Part shown: piece after piece, positions 46,986-55,892 of the stretch
How the letters are laid out: each line of letters starts with the position of its first letter
Position numbering within the stretch: position 1 is the stretch's first letter
Source of the DNA: Chthoniobacter sp.
GTDB lineage: Bacteria; Verrucomicrobiota; Verrucomicrobiia; Chthoniobacterales; Chthoniobacteraceae
DNA: 64,000 nt
Direction: 5' to 3'
Assembly (NCBI GenBank): GCA_021414005.1
Contig: JAIOPH010000019.1
Coordinates: forward strand, 124,001 to 188,000
Position numbers and translations under genes: made by a program
Notes under the pieces: generated by a model
Seen by the model: only the letters and a program-made list of their open reading frames with translations
Databases searched by the model: none
What the model was told of the DNA's origin: nothing

Positions 46986-49013
46986 ATGTCCCAGCCGGAG
47001 AAATTCGAGCACTACGAGCTTTTGAAAAACGACGATGGCAGCTTCGTCGAGCTGGGGCATGGCGCGATGGGGCTGACCTACAAAGCGTTCGACACCAATC
47101 TGCGTTGCGCCGTCGCGCTCAAGGTCATCAGCGCCGCGTATCTCGGCGACCCCACCGCCGCCGAGCGCTTTCTCCGCGAGGCGCGCGGAGCCGCACAGTT
47201 GCGGCACCGCAACGTCGCCTCGGTCTTTCACCTCGGGCGGCACGGCGACTCGTATTTCTACTCGATGGAGTTCATCGAGGGCGAAACGCTGGACGCGCTC
47301 GTGAAACGCGAAGGACCACTCGATCCAGTCGCCGCCCTCGAGATCACCGCTCAGGTCGCCAGCGCGCTCATCGCCGCGCACAAACAGGGCCTCGTGCATC
47401 GCGACATCAAGCCCTCCAACCTCATGCTCATCCGCGAGGGCGACGGCGAGATGATCGTGAAAGTGATCGACTTTGGCCTCGTGAAATCGGCGCTCATCGG
47501 CTCGACCGCCGGCGCGCTCACCAGCACGGGCTTTGTCGGCACGCCATACTTCGCCAGCCCCGAACAGCTTGATCAGCGCAGCGAGGATATCCGCTCGGAC
47601 ATCTATTCGCTCGGCGTCACGCTCTGGTTCATGCTCACTGGCCAGCCCACCTTCAGGGGCTCGGTCGCCAGCGTCATCGCGCAGCACCTGGACAAATCGC
47701 CGGAGTTCGAGTCGCTCGCCGTGCTGCCGGCGGGCGTGGTCGCGGTGCTGCGGCGCATGCTGGAAAAGGACGTGGACCTGCGTATGCAAACACCCGCCGA
47801 TTTGCGCCTCGAATTGCGCCGCTGCCTCGAAAGCCTGCCCGCGAAGCCTTCGCCCAGCGCCGACACCGCGCTCGAAACCGTGGCGCTCAGCAGCGCCCGC
47901 GGGCTCACGACGCCGCGCGTCGCCGACGACGATTTTTCCACCGTCCCCCGCCCGCTCGCGACACCACCCGCCGCGCCCGATCCCGCCGCGAATACGCTCG
48001 CCGAACCCTCCGCCACGTCCGCCGCGCGCACGCTGGCCGGCGCGTCCGCCGTACACCTGCCGACGCCGGTTAGCAAAAAGCCCATCGTTGCCGTCGGCAT
48101 CGCGCTGCTCGTGCTGCTCGCCGCCGGGGCCGCGCTCATCTTTCACCAGCCCGCTGCGGAAAAGCCCGCCGCCCAACCACCCGCGACGCCTGCTGTGAAG
48201 CCCATCGCCGCCGCGCCGCGCCTCCCGCCGAAACCCGGCAAGCCATGGAAGAACAGCCTCGACATGCGCTACGTGCCGGTCGGCGAAATTTGGTTCGCCA
48301 CCACCGAGACGCGCGTGCGCGACTTCGACGCGTTCGTGCAGGCGCGCGGCTACGACGCCACCGGCGGCATGTATTCGCTCCAGCGCGACGGCTTCAAAGA
48401 TCACCGCCACACCTGGCAGAACCCCGGTTTCCCGCAATCGCCCGAGCACCCCGTGGTCGGCGTCTCGTGGGACGACGCCAAGTATTTCTGCGACTGGCTG
48501 ACCGCCAAGGAACGCGGCGAAGGCGCACTCACTGCGGCGCAGTTTTACCGCCTGCCCACCGACCGCGAATGGAGCGAAGCCGCGGGCCTGCCGTCGGAAA
48601 ACGGCGCGACGCCCGAGGAGCGCAGCGGCAAAGCGAAGGGTGTTTACCCGTGGGGCAAAACCTGGCCGCCGCCGGAAAACGCCGGCAACTACGCCGGCAC
48701 CGAAGCGAAACCTGGTGCGCCCGACAACTGGCCCATCGCCGCCAACTTACGCGACGCCTTTCCCCGCACCTGCGCCGTTCCCGGCCATGTGCCCAACGCC
48801 CTCGGAATCTCCGACCTCGGCGGCAACGTCTGGGAATGGTGCGCCGACACCTTCAACAAAACCTCCAAATGGCGCACCCTCCGCGGCGGCGCGTGGTCCA
48901 CGTCGCGCCCCGACGAAATCCTCACCTCCTTCCGCCGCCCGGTGGACCCCAGCTTTCGGCACGACGACATCGGCTTCCGCTGCGTCATCGCCACCGACGA
49001 CGGCACCCGCTGA
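46986..49013 (+). CDS. Ser/Thr protein kinase fused to a formylglycine-generating-enzyme-like domain
   Basis: The 675-residue transmembrane protein has a Hanks-type kinase domain at residues 7-285: Gly-rich loop LGHGAMGLTYKAF, VALKVI lysine, HRDIKPSNLM catalytic loop, DFGLVKS and GTPYFASPEQ. A Pro/Ala-rich linker leads to one TM (IVAVGIALLVLLAAGAALIF, about 360-380). The C-terminal ~250 residues are an FGE-sulfatase/SUMF1-like fold (GVSWDDAKYFCDWL, YRLPTDREWSEA, GLGGN-type motif ISDLGGNVWEWCAD, RGGAW and FR). With the kinase inside, that domain would be outside. Extracellular FGE-like domains on kinases are probably ligand-binding rather than catalytic. A DUF3365 gene follows 3 bp after the stop codon. 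Confidence 0.93.
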   Translation: MSQPEKFEHYELLKNDDGSFVELGHGAMGLTYKAFDTNLRCAVALKVISAAYLGDPTAAERFLREARGAAQLRHRNVASVFHLGRHGDSYFYSMEFIEGETLDALVKREGPLDPVAALEITAQVASALIAAHKQGLVHRDIKPSNLMLIREGDGEMIVKVIDFGLVKSALIGSTAGALTSTGFVGTPYFASPEQLDQRSEDIRSDIYSLGVTLWFMLTGQPTFRGSVASVIAQHLDKSPEFESLAVLPAGVVAVLRRMLEKDVDLRMQTPADLRLELRRCLESLPAKPSPSADTALETVALSSARGLTTPRVADDDFSTVPRPLATPPAAPDPAANTLAEPSATSAARTLAGASAVHLPTPVSKKPIVAVGIALLVLLAAGAALIFHQPAAEKPAAQPPATPAVKPIAAAPRLPPKPGKPWKNSLDMRYVPVGEIWFATTETRVRDFDAFVQARGYDATGGMYSLQRDGFKDHRHTWQNPGFPQSPEHPVVGVSWDDAKYFCDWLTAKERGEGALTAAQFYRLPTDREWSEAAGLPSENGATPEERSGKAKGVYPWGKTWPPPENAGNYAGTEAKPGAPDNWPIAANLRDAFPRTCAVPGHVPNALGISDLGGNVWEWCADTFNKTSKWRTLRGGAWSTSRPDEILTSFRRPVDPSFRHDDIGFRCVIATDDGTR

Positions 49014-49016
49014 CCT

Positions 49017-49922
49017 ATGAAACAGCTCAAATTCAACCTCATCTTTCTGCCGCTGCTCGCGCTCTGCCTCGGTATGGTCGGCTTCACCGCGCGTCAGCTC
49101 CTCCACGCCAATGCCCGCGAGCAAATCCTGCAAAACGCGCGCATCATGATGGAAACCGCCACCTCCAGCCGCACCTACACCACCAAACAGGTCGCGCCCC
49201 TGCTCCAGCACAAAAACTTCAAGCTCCAGTCCGCCATCGCCGAATTCCAGAAAACTCTCGACGATCTGCCCAAGGACGTGGACTCCGTCATCCCGAAAGA
49301 CGTCCACTACAACAGCGCCAAGAAGGCCTACCTGATGGGCCAACAGAAACTCCTCGCCGCCCAGCAGCAGCTCCTCGAGTCCGTGAAAAACAAGCCCGCC
49401 GAGATGCTCGATACCGAGTTTCATCCGCAGTCCGTCCCCGCCTTTGCCGCCACGGAAATCTTCAACTACCTGCGCGAGAAGTACCCCGCCTATTTCTACA
49501 AGGAAGCCACCCTCAACCCCACCAACCCGCGCGACCGCGCCACCGACTGGGAAGCCGACATCGTGAACCAATTCCGCGGAAATCCCACGCTCACCGAATA
49601 CCTCGGCACCCGCGAAACCGCCACCGGCCCCGCCCTCGTGCTCGCCCGCCCGATTCAGATCAAAAACGTGAGCTGCCTCACCTGCCACACCACGCCCGAC
49701 AAAGCCCCGCCGGAAATGGTGAAGCTCTACAGCACCGCCAACGGCTTCGGCTGGAAGATGGACGAGATCATCGGCGCGCAAGTCGTCTCCGTGCCCACCG
49801 CGCTGCCCACCGGCCTCGCCGACCAGGCCTGGCACCAACTCCTCCTCTCGCTCGGCGGAGCCTTCGCCGCCATTGGCCTCATCGGCAACGGCTGCGTCTT
49901 TTTCTTCGGACGCGGAAAGTAG
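49017..49922 (+). CDS. DUF3365 (Tll0287-like) c-type haem sensor domain protein
   Basis: The 301-residue protein has an N-terminal TM (residues 7-25), a periplasmic DUF3365 domain and a C-terminal TM near residues 270-292. The domain shows VPAFAATEIFNYLREKYPAYFYKEA, NPRDRATDWEADIVNQF, LVLARPIQI and the haem c motif CLTCH near residue 220. Family members are usually haem-binding redox or gas sensors at the N-terminus of histidine kinases or cyclases. Here the domain is free-standing with no output domain. The 3-bp spacing to the Ser/Thr kinase suggests it senses for that kinase. It converges with the ErpA-like gene after 10 bp. Confidence 0.87.
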   Translation: MKQLKFNLIFLPLLALCLGMVGFTARQLLHANAREQILQNARIMMETATSSRTYTTKQVAPLLQHKNFKLQSAIAEFQKTLDDLPKDVDSVIPKDVHYNSAKKAYLMGQQKLLAAQQQLLESVKNKPAEMLDTEFHPQSVPAFAATEIFNYLREKYPAYFYKEATLNPTNPRDRATDWEADIVNQFRGNPTLTEYLGTRETATGPALVLARPIQIKNVSCLTCHTTPDKAPPEMVKLYSTANGFGWKMDEIIGAQVVSVPTALPTGLADQAWHQLLLSLGGAFAAIGLIGNGCVFFFGRGK

Positions 49923-49932
49923 CGCCCGCCAA

Positions 49933-50310
49933 CTACGCGGAAAAACTCTCGCCGCAGGAGCAGTGGGCCACGGCGTTCGGGTTGGTGACCTTGAATCCCC
50001 CCTTTTGCAAATCGTCGCTGTAGTCCAGTTCCGAGCCGCTGACGAAAAGCGCGCTCTTCGGATCGATGACCACGCGCACGCCGGCGCTTTCAACCATGAT
50101 GTCGCGGTTCGCCGGGCCGTTCACCAGGTCCATCTTGTATTGCAGCCCGGAGCACCCGCCGCCGATCACCGCCACGCGGAGTGCGCCTCCAGGCCGGCCT
50201 TGGCGGGTCAAAAGCGAGGTCAGTTTAGCGCCGGCGCGCTCAGTGATCTTGCAGAGCTTTTCGTTGCCGAGCTTGTATTTGATTTCGGGCGGTTGGGTCA
50301 CGGGGTTCAA
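49933..50310 (-). CDS. A-type iron-sulfur carrier (ErpA/IscA family)
   Basis: The product is up to 125 residues. The start is TTG at 50310 or GTG at 50301; no ATG fits. The HesB/IscA core has all three cluster-ligand cysteines: GGGCSGLQYKMDL and the C-terminal CSCGESF. These proteins deliver Fe-S clusters to apo-enzymes. In this neighbourhood lipoyl synthase and MoaA need such clusters, although they are not in the same operon. The ErpA versus IscA subtype cannot be settled by eye. Confidence 0.93.
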   Translation of the reverse strand: MNPVTQPPEIKYKLGNEKLCKITERAGAKLTSLLTRQGRPGGALRVAVIGGGCSGLQYKMDLVNGPANRDIMVESAGVRVVIDPKSALFVSGSELDYSDDLQKGGFKVTNPNAVAHCSCGESFSA

Positions 50311-50338
50311 AATGCCACGCTTCGGCGACCGAACAACA

Positions 50339-50938
50339 TCACGAATGCCAAAACAAAATGACGGCGATGGCCAAAACTAGCAGGACGGCGCGAGCGAGAG
50401 AAGGAAGCTGGCCTTTTTCATGTCGCCGACACGATCGACCAAGAAGAATGAACGGCCAGATTGGGATGCAAATTAGGCCACCATACAAACCGTACGAAAG
50501 CGTGAAGATGACGAAGGCGACTGGGAAGGTGACGAAGGCAATATCCAGGCCGCGACCACCGAGCCACCCACCTGATATTGTCTCAATGCAGGCGATAAGG
50601 AGCAGCACTAAACCAAACAGGAAGCCCAAACAAAATCCCAAGGCAACGAATGAAAAAAAAGTGGGCACGGTGCAGCACATTCCAAGGTCTTCGCTCGCAT
50701 CGGCAGTTTCCGCGGGCTCGGTGAAAGTCTCGTCGAGTGATTCCTCCGGCTCGGCGAGCAGTTCGAGGCCATCCTCCAGCGCTTCTTCCTCGATGAGCAG
50801 ATGCGGACGCGTGAGCCAATTGCCATACAACGTCGCGAAGTTGTCCTGGACCACGGCGCTCGGGATGCCGTGGGAGAGGAGGCGGGAGCGAATGAGGTGC
50901 GCGCTGATTTCGTTCTCGCAGGGGAGGAGGAGTGCCAT
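50339..50938 (-). CDS. DUF2007-like protein with C-terminal membrane domain
   Basis: The 199-residue protein begins with a small alpha/beta domain (ENEISAHLIRSRLLSHGIPSAV and LYGNWLTRPHLLIEEEALEDGLELL) that matches DUF2007, a PII-like putative signal-transducing fold. An acidic linker leads to hydrophobic segments near residues 95-120, 128-150 and 155-199. DUF2007 followed by TM helices is common but uncharacterised. It starts 15 bp after the dus stop codon on the same strand. Confidence 0.78.
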   Translation of the reverse strand: MALLLPCENEISAHLIRSRLLSHGIPSAVVQDNFATLYGNWLTRPHLLIEEEALEDGLELLAEPEESLDETFTEPAETADASEDLGMCCTVPTFFSFVALGFCLGFLFGLVLLLIACIETISGGWLGGRGLDIAFVTFPVAFVIFTLSYGLYGGLICIPIWPFILLGRSCRRHEKGQLPSLARAVLLVLAIAVILFWHS

Positions 50939-50953
50939 GCGCCCGGCAGGTAA

Positions 50954-51949
50954 TCAGCCGGCGGTGGCCGTGGCGAGCGCGGTCTCGGCGGTGCGGGCGA
51001 GATTTTCCGCCGCGATGTCGTCCAGCTCCGCGAGCGTGCCGACGTGGGAGAACCGGGCGCGCAGGGCTTTCGCATCGGGCATGCCTCGGGAGTAGGCCAT
51101 GAGGCGGGAGCGCATGGAGTGCATCGCGCCGGCTTCGTCGCCGCGCCGGGCGACGTGGAGCTCGCAGTGGCGGCGGATGTGCGCCCATTGCGCGGCGAGC
51201 AGCGGCGGCGGGAGCAGCTCGCCGGTGGCGAGGAAGTGTTTAATTTCGGCAAAAATCCACGGCGCGCTCATCGCCGCGCGGCCCAGCATCACGCCGCGGA
51301 CGCCGGAATTCATTCGGGCGGCCACGTCGCGGGCGCTGGCGAGATCGCCATTGCCGATGACCGGGATGCGCACGGCGGCGGCGGTCTGCGCGATCACGTC
51401 CCAGTCCGCCATTCCGCTGTAGCCCTGCTCCTTCGTCCGGCCATGCACGGCCACGGCGGCAATGCCCGCGTCCTCCAGAATGCGCGCGGTCTGCGGCGCG
51501 TTCACCGTCTCCCCGCTCCAGCCAATGCGAATCTTTGCCGTCACCGGCACCGGCGAGGCACGCACCACCGCGCGGGCGATTTTTTCCAAAAGCGGGCAGT
51601 CACGCAGCAGCGAGGAGCCGCCGTTTTTCGAGACGACCTTGTTCACCGGACAGCCAAAATTCAGGTCGATGAAATCCGGTTGTTTCCAGTCCACGACCAT
51701 CCGCGCCGCCTCACCGAGATGCTCCGGGTCCGCCCCGAAAAGCTGCACGCCGACCGGGCGCTCCGCCTCCTCGAATTCGAGATACTCCAGCGTGCGTTCG
51801 TTGCGCCGAAAGATGCCCTCCGCACTGACGAATTCCGTGACCATGACATCCGCGCCGTATTCCTTCGCGAGCCGCCGGAACACGGTGTCCGTAACCCCGG
51901 CCATCGGCGCGAGGTAAAGCGGGAAACAGTCCTGGAACCAAGGAAGCAT
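50954..51949 (-). CDS. dus: tRNA-dihydrouridine synthase
   Basis: The 331-residue flavoenzyme reduces uridines in tRNA D-loops. The TIM-barrel motifs are complete: LAPMAGVTDTVFRRL at the start, FIDLNFGCPVNKVV with catalytic Cys, KIRIGW, VHGRTKEQGYSG, PVIGNGDL and GVMLGRAAM. The ATG at 51949 is chosen because MLPWFQDCFPLYLAPMAGV gives the standard N-terminus; the frame remains open to 52045. It is divergent from homoserine kinase, with a 95-bp gap that must hold both promoters. Confidence 0.95.
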   Translation of the reverse strand: MLPWFQDCFPLYLAPMAGVTDTVFRRLAKEYGADVMVTEFVSAEGIFRRNERTLEYLEFEEAERPVGVQLFGADPEHLGEAARMVVDWKQPDFIDLNFGCPVNKVVSKNGGSSLLRDCPLLEKIARAVVRASPVPVTAKIRIGWSGETVNAPQTARILEDAGIAAVAVHGRTKEQGYSGMADWDVIAQTAAAVRIPVIGNGDLASARDVAARMNSGVRGVMLGRAAMSAPWIFAEIKHFLATGELLPPPLLAAQWAHIRRHCELHVARRGDEAGAMHSMRSRLMAYSRGMPDAKALRARFSHVGTLAELDDIAAENLARTAETALATATAG

Positions 51950-52044
51950 GCGGCGCGGAAGATACCCGCCACCCGCCCGTCGTCCATCGCGCAAGCGGCC
52001 CCGGCTTGACCGTCCGCCCGGCGCCTCGCGACACTCCCGGCGCA

Positions 52045-52908
52045 ATGAACGAAGTCACCATCCGCGTCCCCGCGTCCACCTCAAACCTCGGCCCCGGCTA
52101 CGACTGCCTCGGCGTGGCGCTCCAGATCTACAATCACGTCACCGTGACACGCGCCACCGAGCCGCAGACCGACGCGATGGCCGCCGCGGCCGCCGACAGG
52201 TTCTTCGCCACCGCCGGCCTCGCGGCATTCCCCTTCTCGTGGAAAATCGCGGGCGATGTCCCGCGCTCACGCGGCATGGGCAGCAGCGTCACCGTCCGCC
52301 TCGGTCTCCTCCACGGCCTCAACGAACTCGCCGCCCGTCCGCTGTCTGCCGACCGACTTTTCGCGCTCTGCGCCGAACTCGAAGGCCATCCCGACAACGC
52401 CGCTCCCGCAGCCTTTGGTGGCTTCACCGTCGCGGGCGGCGCGGAGCTGGCGCGCTTCGCCGTCGCGCCCGAACTGCGGTTCGTCCTGCTCATCCCCGAC
52501 TTCGAAGTCTCCACGCCCGCCGCGCGCCGCGTCCTCCCCGCCGAGCTCGATCGCCTCGCCGCCGTGCAAAGCTGCGCCAACGCCTGCCGCATCACCGCCG
52601 CCTTTGCCGCGCAAAACTACGCGCTCCTCCGCGGCGCGTTCACCGATCACCTGCACCAGCCGTATCGGGAAAAGGAACTCATCCCCTTCCTCAGCAAAGT
52701 CATCGCCGCCGGCGAACAGGCCGGCGCGCTCGGCGGCTTCCTCAGCGGCAGCGGCTCCACGATTTGCTGCGTGGTGGAGGAAAAGGCGGAGGGCGGAGGG
52801 CGGAAGGCGGAAGAGATTGGCCGGGCCATGTTGGCGGCTTCCGCAAACGCGGGTGCGCGATTTGTCATCGCCCAAGCCGACAACACCGGTGTCACCGTCC
52901 TCGCATGA
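52045..52908 (+). CDS. thrB: Homoserine kinase
   Basis: The 287-residue GHMP-family enzyme phosphorylates homoserine for threonine synthesis. VRVPASTSNLGPGYDCLGVAL-type N-terminal sequence (here IRVPASTSNLGPGYDCLG), the ATP motif PRSRGMGSSVTVRLG and GGFLSGSGSTICCV are all present. The ATG at 52045 precedes the conserved strand directly. Near the C-terminus a run of four heptamers (52785-52812) encodes the atypical sequence KAEGGGRKAEE, an insertion-like loop. Seven is not a multiple of three, so changes in copy number would frameshift the last ~35 residues. Confidence 0.94.
   Translation: MNEVTIRVPASTSNLGPGYDCLGVALQIYNHVTVTRATEPQTDAMAAAAADRFFATAGLAAFPFSWKIAGDVPRSRGMGSSVTVRLGLLHGLNELAARPLSADRLFALCAELEGHPDNAAPAAFGGFTVAGGAELARFAVAPELRFVLLIPDFEVSTPAARRVLPAELDRLAAVQSCANACRITAAFAAQNYALLRGAFTDHLHQPYREKELIPFLSKVIAAGEQAGALGGFLSGSGSTICCVVEEKAEGGGRKAEEIGRAMLAASANAGARFVIAQADNTGVTVLA
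52785..52812 (+). repeat. Heptamer repeat (GGCGGAR)x4 inside thrB
   Basis: Four consecutive heptamers read GGCGGAG, GGCGGAG, GGCGGAA and GGCGGAA. A pyrimidine-rich relative in opposite orientation lies at 52921-52948. Confidence 0.85.
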
Positions 52909-52920
52909 CCTTCCCTTTTC

Positions 52921-52948
52921 GCCTTTCGCCTTTCGCCTTTCGCCTTTC
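52921..52948 (+). repeat. Heptamer repeat (GCCTTTC)x4 upstream of lpxK
   Basis: Four perfect copies of GCCTTTC end 7 bp before the lpxK start codon and occupy the expected ribosome-binding-site position. Read on the other strand it is (GAAAGGC)x4, a near relative of the thrB heptamer. Confidence 0.9.
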
Positions 52949-52955
52949 CTAGCCG

Positions 52956-54152
52956 ATGCGCCACCGGCTGGAAATGTTTGAGCAGTTCGCGACCGACGTC
53001 ATTCTCGAACGTCGCTTCGGCAAGCGCGCCGCCGTGCTGCGGTGGTTTCTCTACACGCTGAGCTGGCTCTTTCGCAGCGGCGTGCAGACGCGGCTCTGGC
53101 TGTATCGCCACCGCTTTCTGCGCGAGCACGCACCGGCCTGCCTCGTGATTTCCGTCGGCAATCTCACCGTCGGCGGCACCGGCAAAACGCCGGTCGTGGA
53201 AAAATTTGCGCGCACATTGCAGGACCGCGGACGGCGCGTGGCCATCCTCAGCCGCGGCTACAAAGCGAAGCAGCCGCCGCTTTTCCGCCGACTCCAGCGC
53301 AAGTGGCTCGGCCTGGAGCGCCGCAAGCCGCGCATCGTTCACGACGGCACGCGACTGCTGCTCGACAGCCGCTTTGCCGGCGACGAGCCCTACATGCTCG
53401 CGAAGTCGCTCGGCGACATCATCGTGCTCGTGGACAAGGACCGCGTGCGCGCCGCGCTCTACGCCATCCGCGAGTTGAAATGCGACACGCTGATTCTGGA
53501 CGACGGCATGCAGTACCTCACGCTCAAGCACCGGCTCGAGGTTTGCCTCATCGACGCGCAGGCCCCGTTCGGCAACGAGTTCCTGCTCCCGCGCGGCACC
53601 CTGCGCGAGCCGCCGTCGAACCTGCGGCGCGCGAACTACATTTTCATCACAAAGTCGCCCGCCACCGGCAACGCCGCGCTCATCGAGCGACTGCGGCTTT
53701 TTAATCGGACGGCGGAGATCATCGAGACCAGGCACGAAGCGCTCTACCTGCAAAATCTCTACGTCGCGGACGACCGCCGACCGCTGGATTTTCTCGCCGG
53801 GAAATATGTCGCTGCCATCTCGGGCATCGCACGCCCCGAGAGCTTCGAGGAAAAGCTCACGGCGCTCGGCGCGAACCTCGAAATTACCAAACGCTTCGCC
53901 GATCACCATCGGTTCACCGACGAGGAGCTGCGCGAGTTTTCCAACCGCTGCGCACGCCGCGATCTCGACTGCATCGTCACGACGGAAAAGGACAGCGTGC
54001 GCTTTCCCGCGAAGTTTGAGAGGCTGGACGTGCCGGTGTATTACCTACGCGTGGAGATCGGCATCCTCAGCGGCGGCGAAAGCTGGGAGGATCTCGTCGC
54101 CCGCATTTGCGAGCCCGCCGCGCCAAAAAGCCGCGGGCGGTTTTTCGCGTAG
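52956..54152 (+). CDS. lpxK: Tetraacyldisaccharide 4'-kinase (lipid A synthesis)
   Basis: The 398-residue inner-membrane-associated enzyme phosphorylates the lipid A disaccharide precursor at the 4' position. The P-loop [13 protein letters not shown] (residues 67-79), ILSRGYK, the [10 protein letters not shown] segment, LILDDGMQY and the [10 protein letters not shown] region are diagnostic. The N-terminal hydrophobic helix (about 28-42) is the membrane anchor. It is longer than the ~330 residues usual in E. coli. It follows thrB by 47 bp; no SD is visible because heptamer repeats fill the region. Its presence implies a lipid A-bearing outer membrane. Confidence 0.96.
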   Translation: MRHRLEMFEQFATDVILERRFGKRAAVLRWFLYTLSWLFRSGVQTRLWLYRHRFLREHAPACLVISVGNLTVGGTGKTPVVEKFARTLQDRGRRVAILSRGYKAKQPPLFRRLQRKWLGLERRKPRIVHDGTRLLLDSRFAGDEPYMLAKSLGDIIVLVDKDRVRAALYAIRELKCDTLILDDGMQYLTLKHRLEVCLIDAQAPFGNEFLLPRGTLREPPSNLRRANYIFITKSPATGNAALIERLRLFNRTAEIIETRHEALYLQNLYVADDRRPLDFLAGKYVAAISGIARPESFEEKLTALGANLEITKRFADHHRFTDEELREFSNRCARRDLDCIVTTEKDSVRFPAKFERLDVPVYYLRVEIGILSGGESWEDLVARICEPAAPKSRGRFFA

Positions 54153-54167
54153 CGCCGCTCCCCTCGC

Positions 54168-54890
54168 TTAGGATGACGGCTTTTGGCTCGCGCCAGTTCC
54201 GAGCGCCGCCTCGCGTTTGAAACGCGCCATCATTTCATAAAAACGCACCGTATCCCGCACCGGATGAATCTTGCTCACTTCATCGCCATAGATCGTGCTG
54301 ATCGGCACGGCGGCGATTCTTCCTCCGCGTCGCGAGGCCACCACCAGCATCTCCGTTTCATAATCAAACTTCGTCGTCGCGATCGCCACCATCGCGGGCG
54401 CGAGATCGCGGTGAACCATGCGGAAACCGCACTGCGAATCCGGCACCTCCTGTCCGCAGACGCGACTGATCTGCCACGACATAAAGCGGTTCGTCATCCG
54501 GCGCACGAAGGGCATCCGGCGCGTGTCGGTCATGCGCGTGCCCACGAGCATCGGCGCGTGCGAGCGGTTCGCGGCTTCGAGGAAACGCGGGATCTCCTCC
54601 GGCAGATGCTGCCCATCGCCGTCGAGGATGAGCACGTATTCGAGACCCGCCCGCCCGCTCAGCTCACGCAACCCCGTCTTGATCGCCGCGCCCTTACCCT
54701 GATTGACCGCATGCCGGATGACCTCCACGCCCGCCGCCCGCGCCTCTGTCCCGGTACCGTCTGTCGAGCCGTCATCCACCACCAGCACCGTGTCGAGTTG
54801 CGCCCGCACCCGCGCCGCCACCTCGCGAATCCGCTTCTCCTCGAAATAGCTCGGGATCAGCGCCGCGACGTTTGTGCGGTCAATCGGCAT
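54168..54890 (-). CDS. Family 2 glycosyltransferase (dolichol-phosphate-mannose-synthase-like)
   Basis: The 240-residue GT-A enzyme has the fold markers ALIPSYFEEKRI, LVVDDGSTDGT (residues 36-46), the metal-binding DGD (90-92) in LILDGDGQH, and DSQCGFRMVHRDL in the acceptor half. No TM helices are seen. It resembles DPM1-type enzymes that load sugars on polyprenyl phosphate. Its start overlaps the lipA stop codon by 11 bp, so the two are co-expressed. It converges with lpxK. Confidence 0.88.
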   Translation of the reverse strand: MPIDRTNVAALIPSYFEEKRIREVAARVRAQLDTVLVVDDGSTDGTGTEARAAGVEVIRHAVNQGKGAAIKTGLRELSGRAGLEYVLILDGDGQHLPEEIPRFLEAANRSHAPMLVGTRMTDTRRMPFVRRMTNRFMSWQISRVCGQEVPDSQCGFRMVHRDLAPAMVAIATTKFDYETEMLVVASRRGGRIAAVPISTIYGDEVSKIHPVRDTVRFYEMMARFKREAALGTGASQKPSS

Positions 54891-55782
54891 GAGCCCCCGC
54901 TTTCACCGGCTGGAAATCCGCCGCGTGATAACTCGAACGCACCAACGGCCCCGACGCGACGTGCGTGAAACCCTTTTTCTCTGCGATCTCTTTGTAGAGC
55001 CGGAAAGTGTCCGGGTGAACGTACTCGAGCACCGGCAAATGCTGCGGAGTCGGGCGCAGATACTGGCCCATCGTCAGCGCCTCCACGCCGGCCTCCCGCA
55101 GATCGTCCATCGTCTGAAAAATTTCCGGCTCCGTCTCGCCCAGCCCGAGCATGATGCCGCTCTTCGTCGCCAGCGCGGGCGCGATTTCCTTCATCCGCCG
55201 CAGCACCGCGAGTGAGAGCCGGTATTTGGCGCGCGAACGCACCAGCGGGGTCAGCCGCTCCACCGTCTCCACGTTGTGATTGAAAATGTGCGGCCGCGCC
55301 GCCGCGATCATCTGCAGGCACTCCTCCTTGGCGTGAAAGTCGGGGGTCAGCACCTCGATGGTGATCTCCGGCTGCGCGGCGCGAATCGCCTCGATCGTCT
55401 GCGCGAAATGCGCCGCCCCCCCGTCGCGCAGATCATCGCGCGCCACCGCCGTCACCACCACATGCCGCAGTTTCATCCGCGTCACCGCCTCCGCTACACG
55501 CGCCGGCTCATCGACCTCCAGCGCGAACGGCTTCGCCGTCGTCACCGCGCAAAAGCCGCAGGCCCGCGTGCAGCGTTCGCCCGCGATCATGAAAGTAGCC
55601 GTCCCCGCGCTCCAGCACTCCCAGCGATTCGGGCACTGTGCCTCCTCGCACACCGTGTGCAGCCGCAGGTCGGAGATCAGCGCCTTTGTGGAAAAAAAGA
55701 CCGGGTTCGATGGCAGCCGCACTTTGATCCAATCGGGCTTCTTGGCCAGATGGAGAGCGGGATCGATTTTCGAGCAGGACAT
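54880..55782 (-). CDS. lipA: Lipoyl synthase
   Basis: The 300-residue radical SAM enzyme inserts sulfur into octanoyl-E2 or GcvH proteins. Both clusters are complete: auxiliary cluster Cys45, Cys50 and Cys56 (CEEAQCPNRWEC) and radical SAM cluster Cys71, Cys75 and Cys78 (CTRACGFC). The C-terminal serine ligand motif VRSSYHA is present. The ATG at 55782 begins MSCSKIDPAL and gives the standard size. The gene is divergent from the REC-HDOD regulator and overlaps the glycosyltransferase gene downstream. No lipB is visible here. Confidence 0.97.
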   Translation of the reverse strand: MSCSKIDPALHLAKKPDWIKVRLPSNPVFFSTKALISDLRLHTVCEEAQCPNRWECWSAGTATFMIAGERCTRACGFCAVTTAKPFALEVDEPARVAEAVTRMKLRHVVVTAVARDDLRDGGAAHFAQTIEAIRAAQPEITIEVLTPDFHAKEECLQMIAAARPHIFNHNVETVERLTPLVRSRAKYRLSLAVLRRMKEIAPALATKSGIMLGLGETEPEIFQTMDDLREAGVEALTMGQYLRPTPQHLPVLEYVHPDTFRLYKEIAEKKGFTHVASGPLVRSSYHAADFQPVKAGAHAD

Positions 55783-55892
55783 GGCCGCCGACGTTAGGGC
55801 GCGGCGTTTCAAAAGCAATCTTCGGGCATGCACTCCATCTGGAAGGAGCCGACGAGCGGGTTGGCCCGCCGCCTGCTTTCTCACACGTCAGA

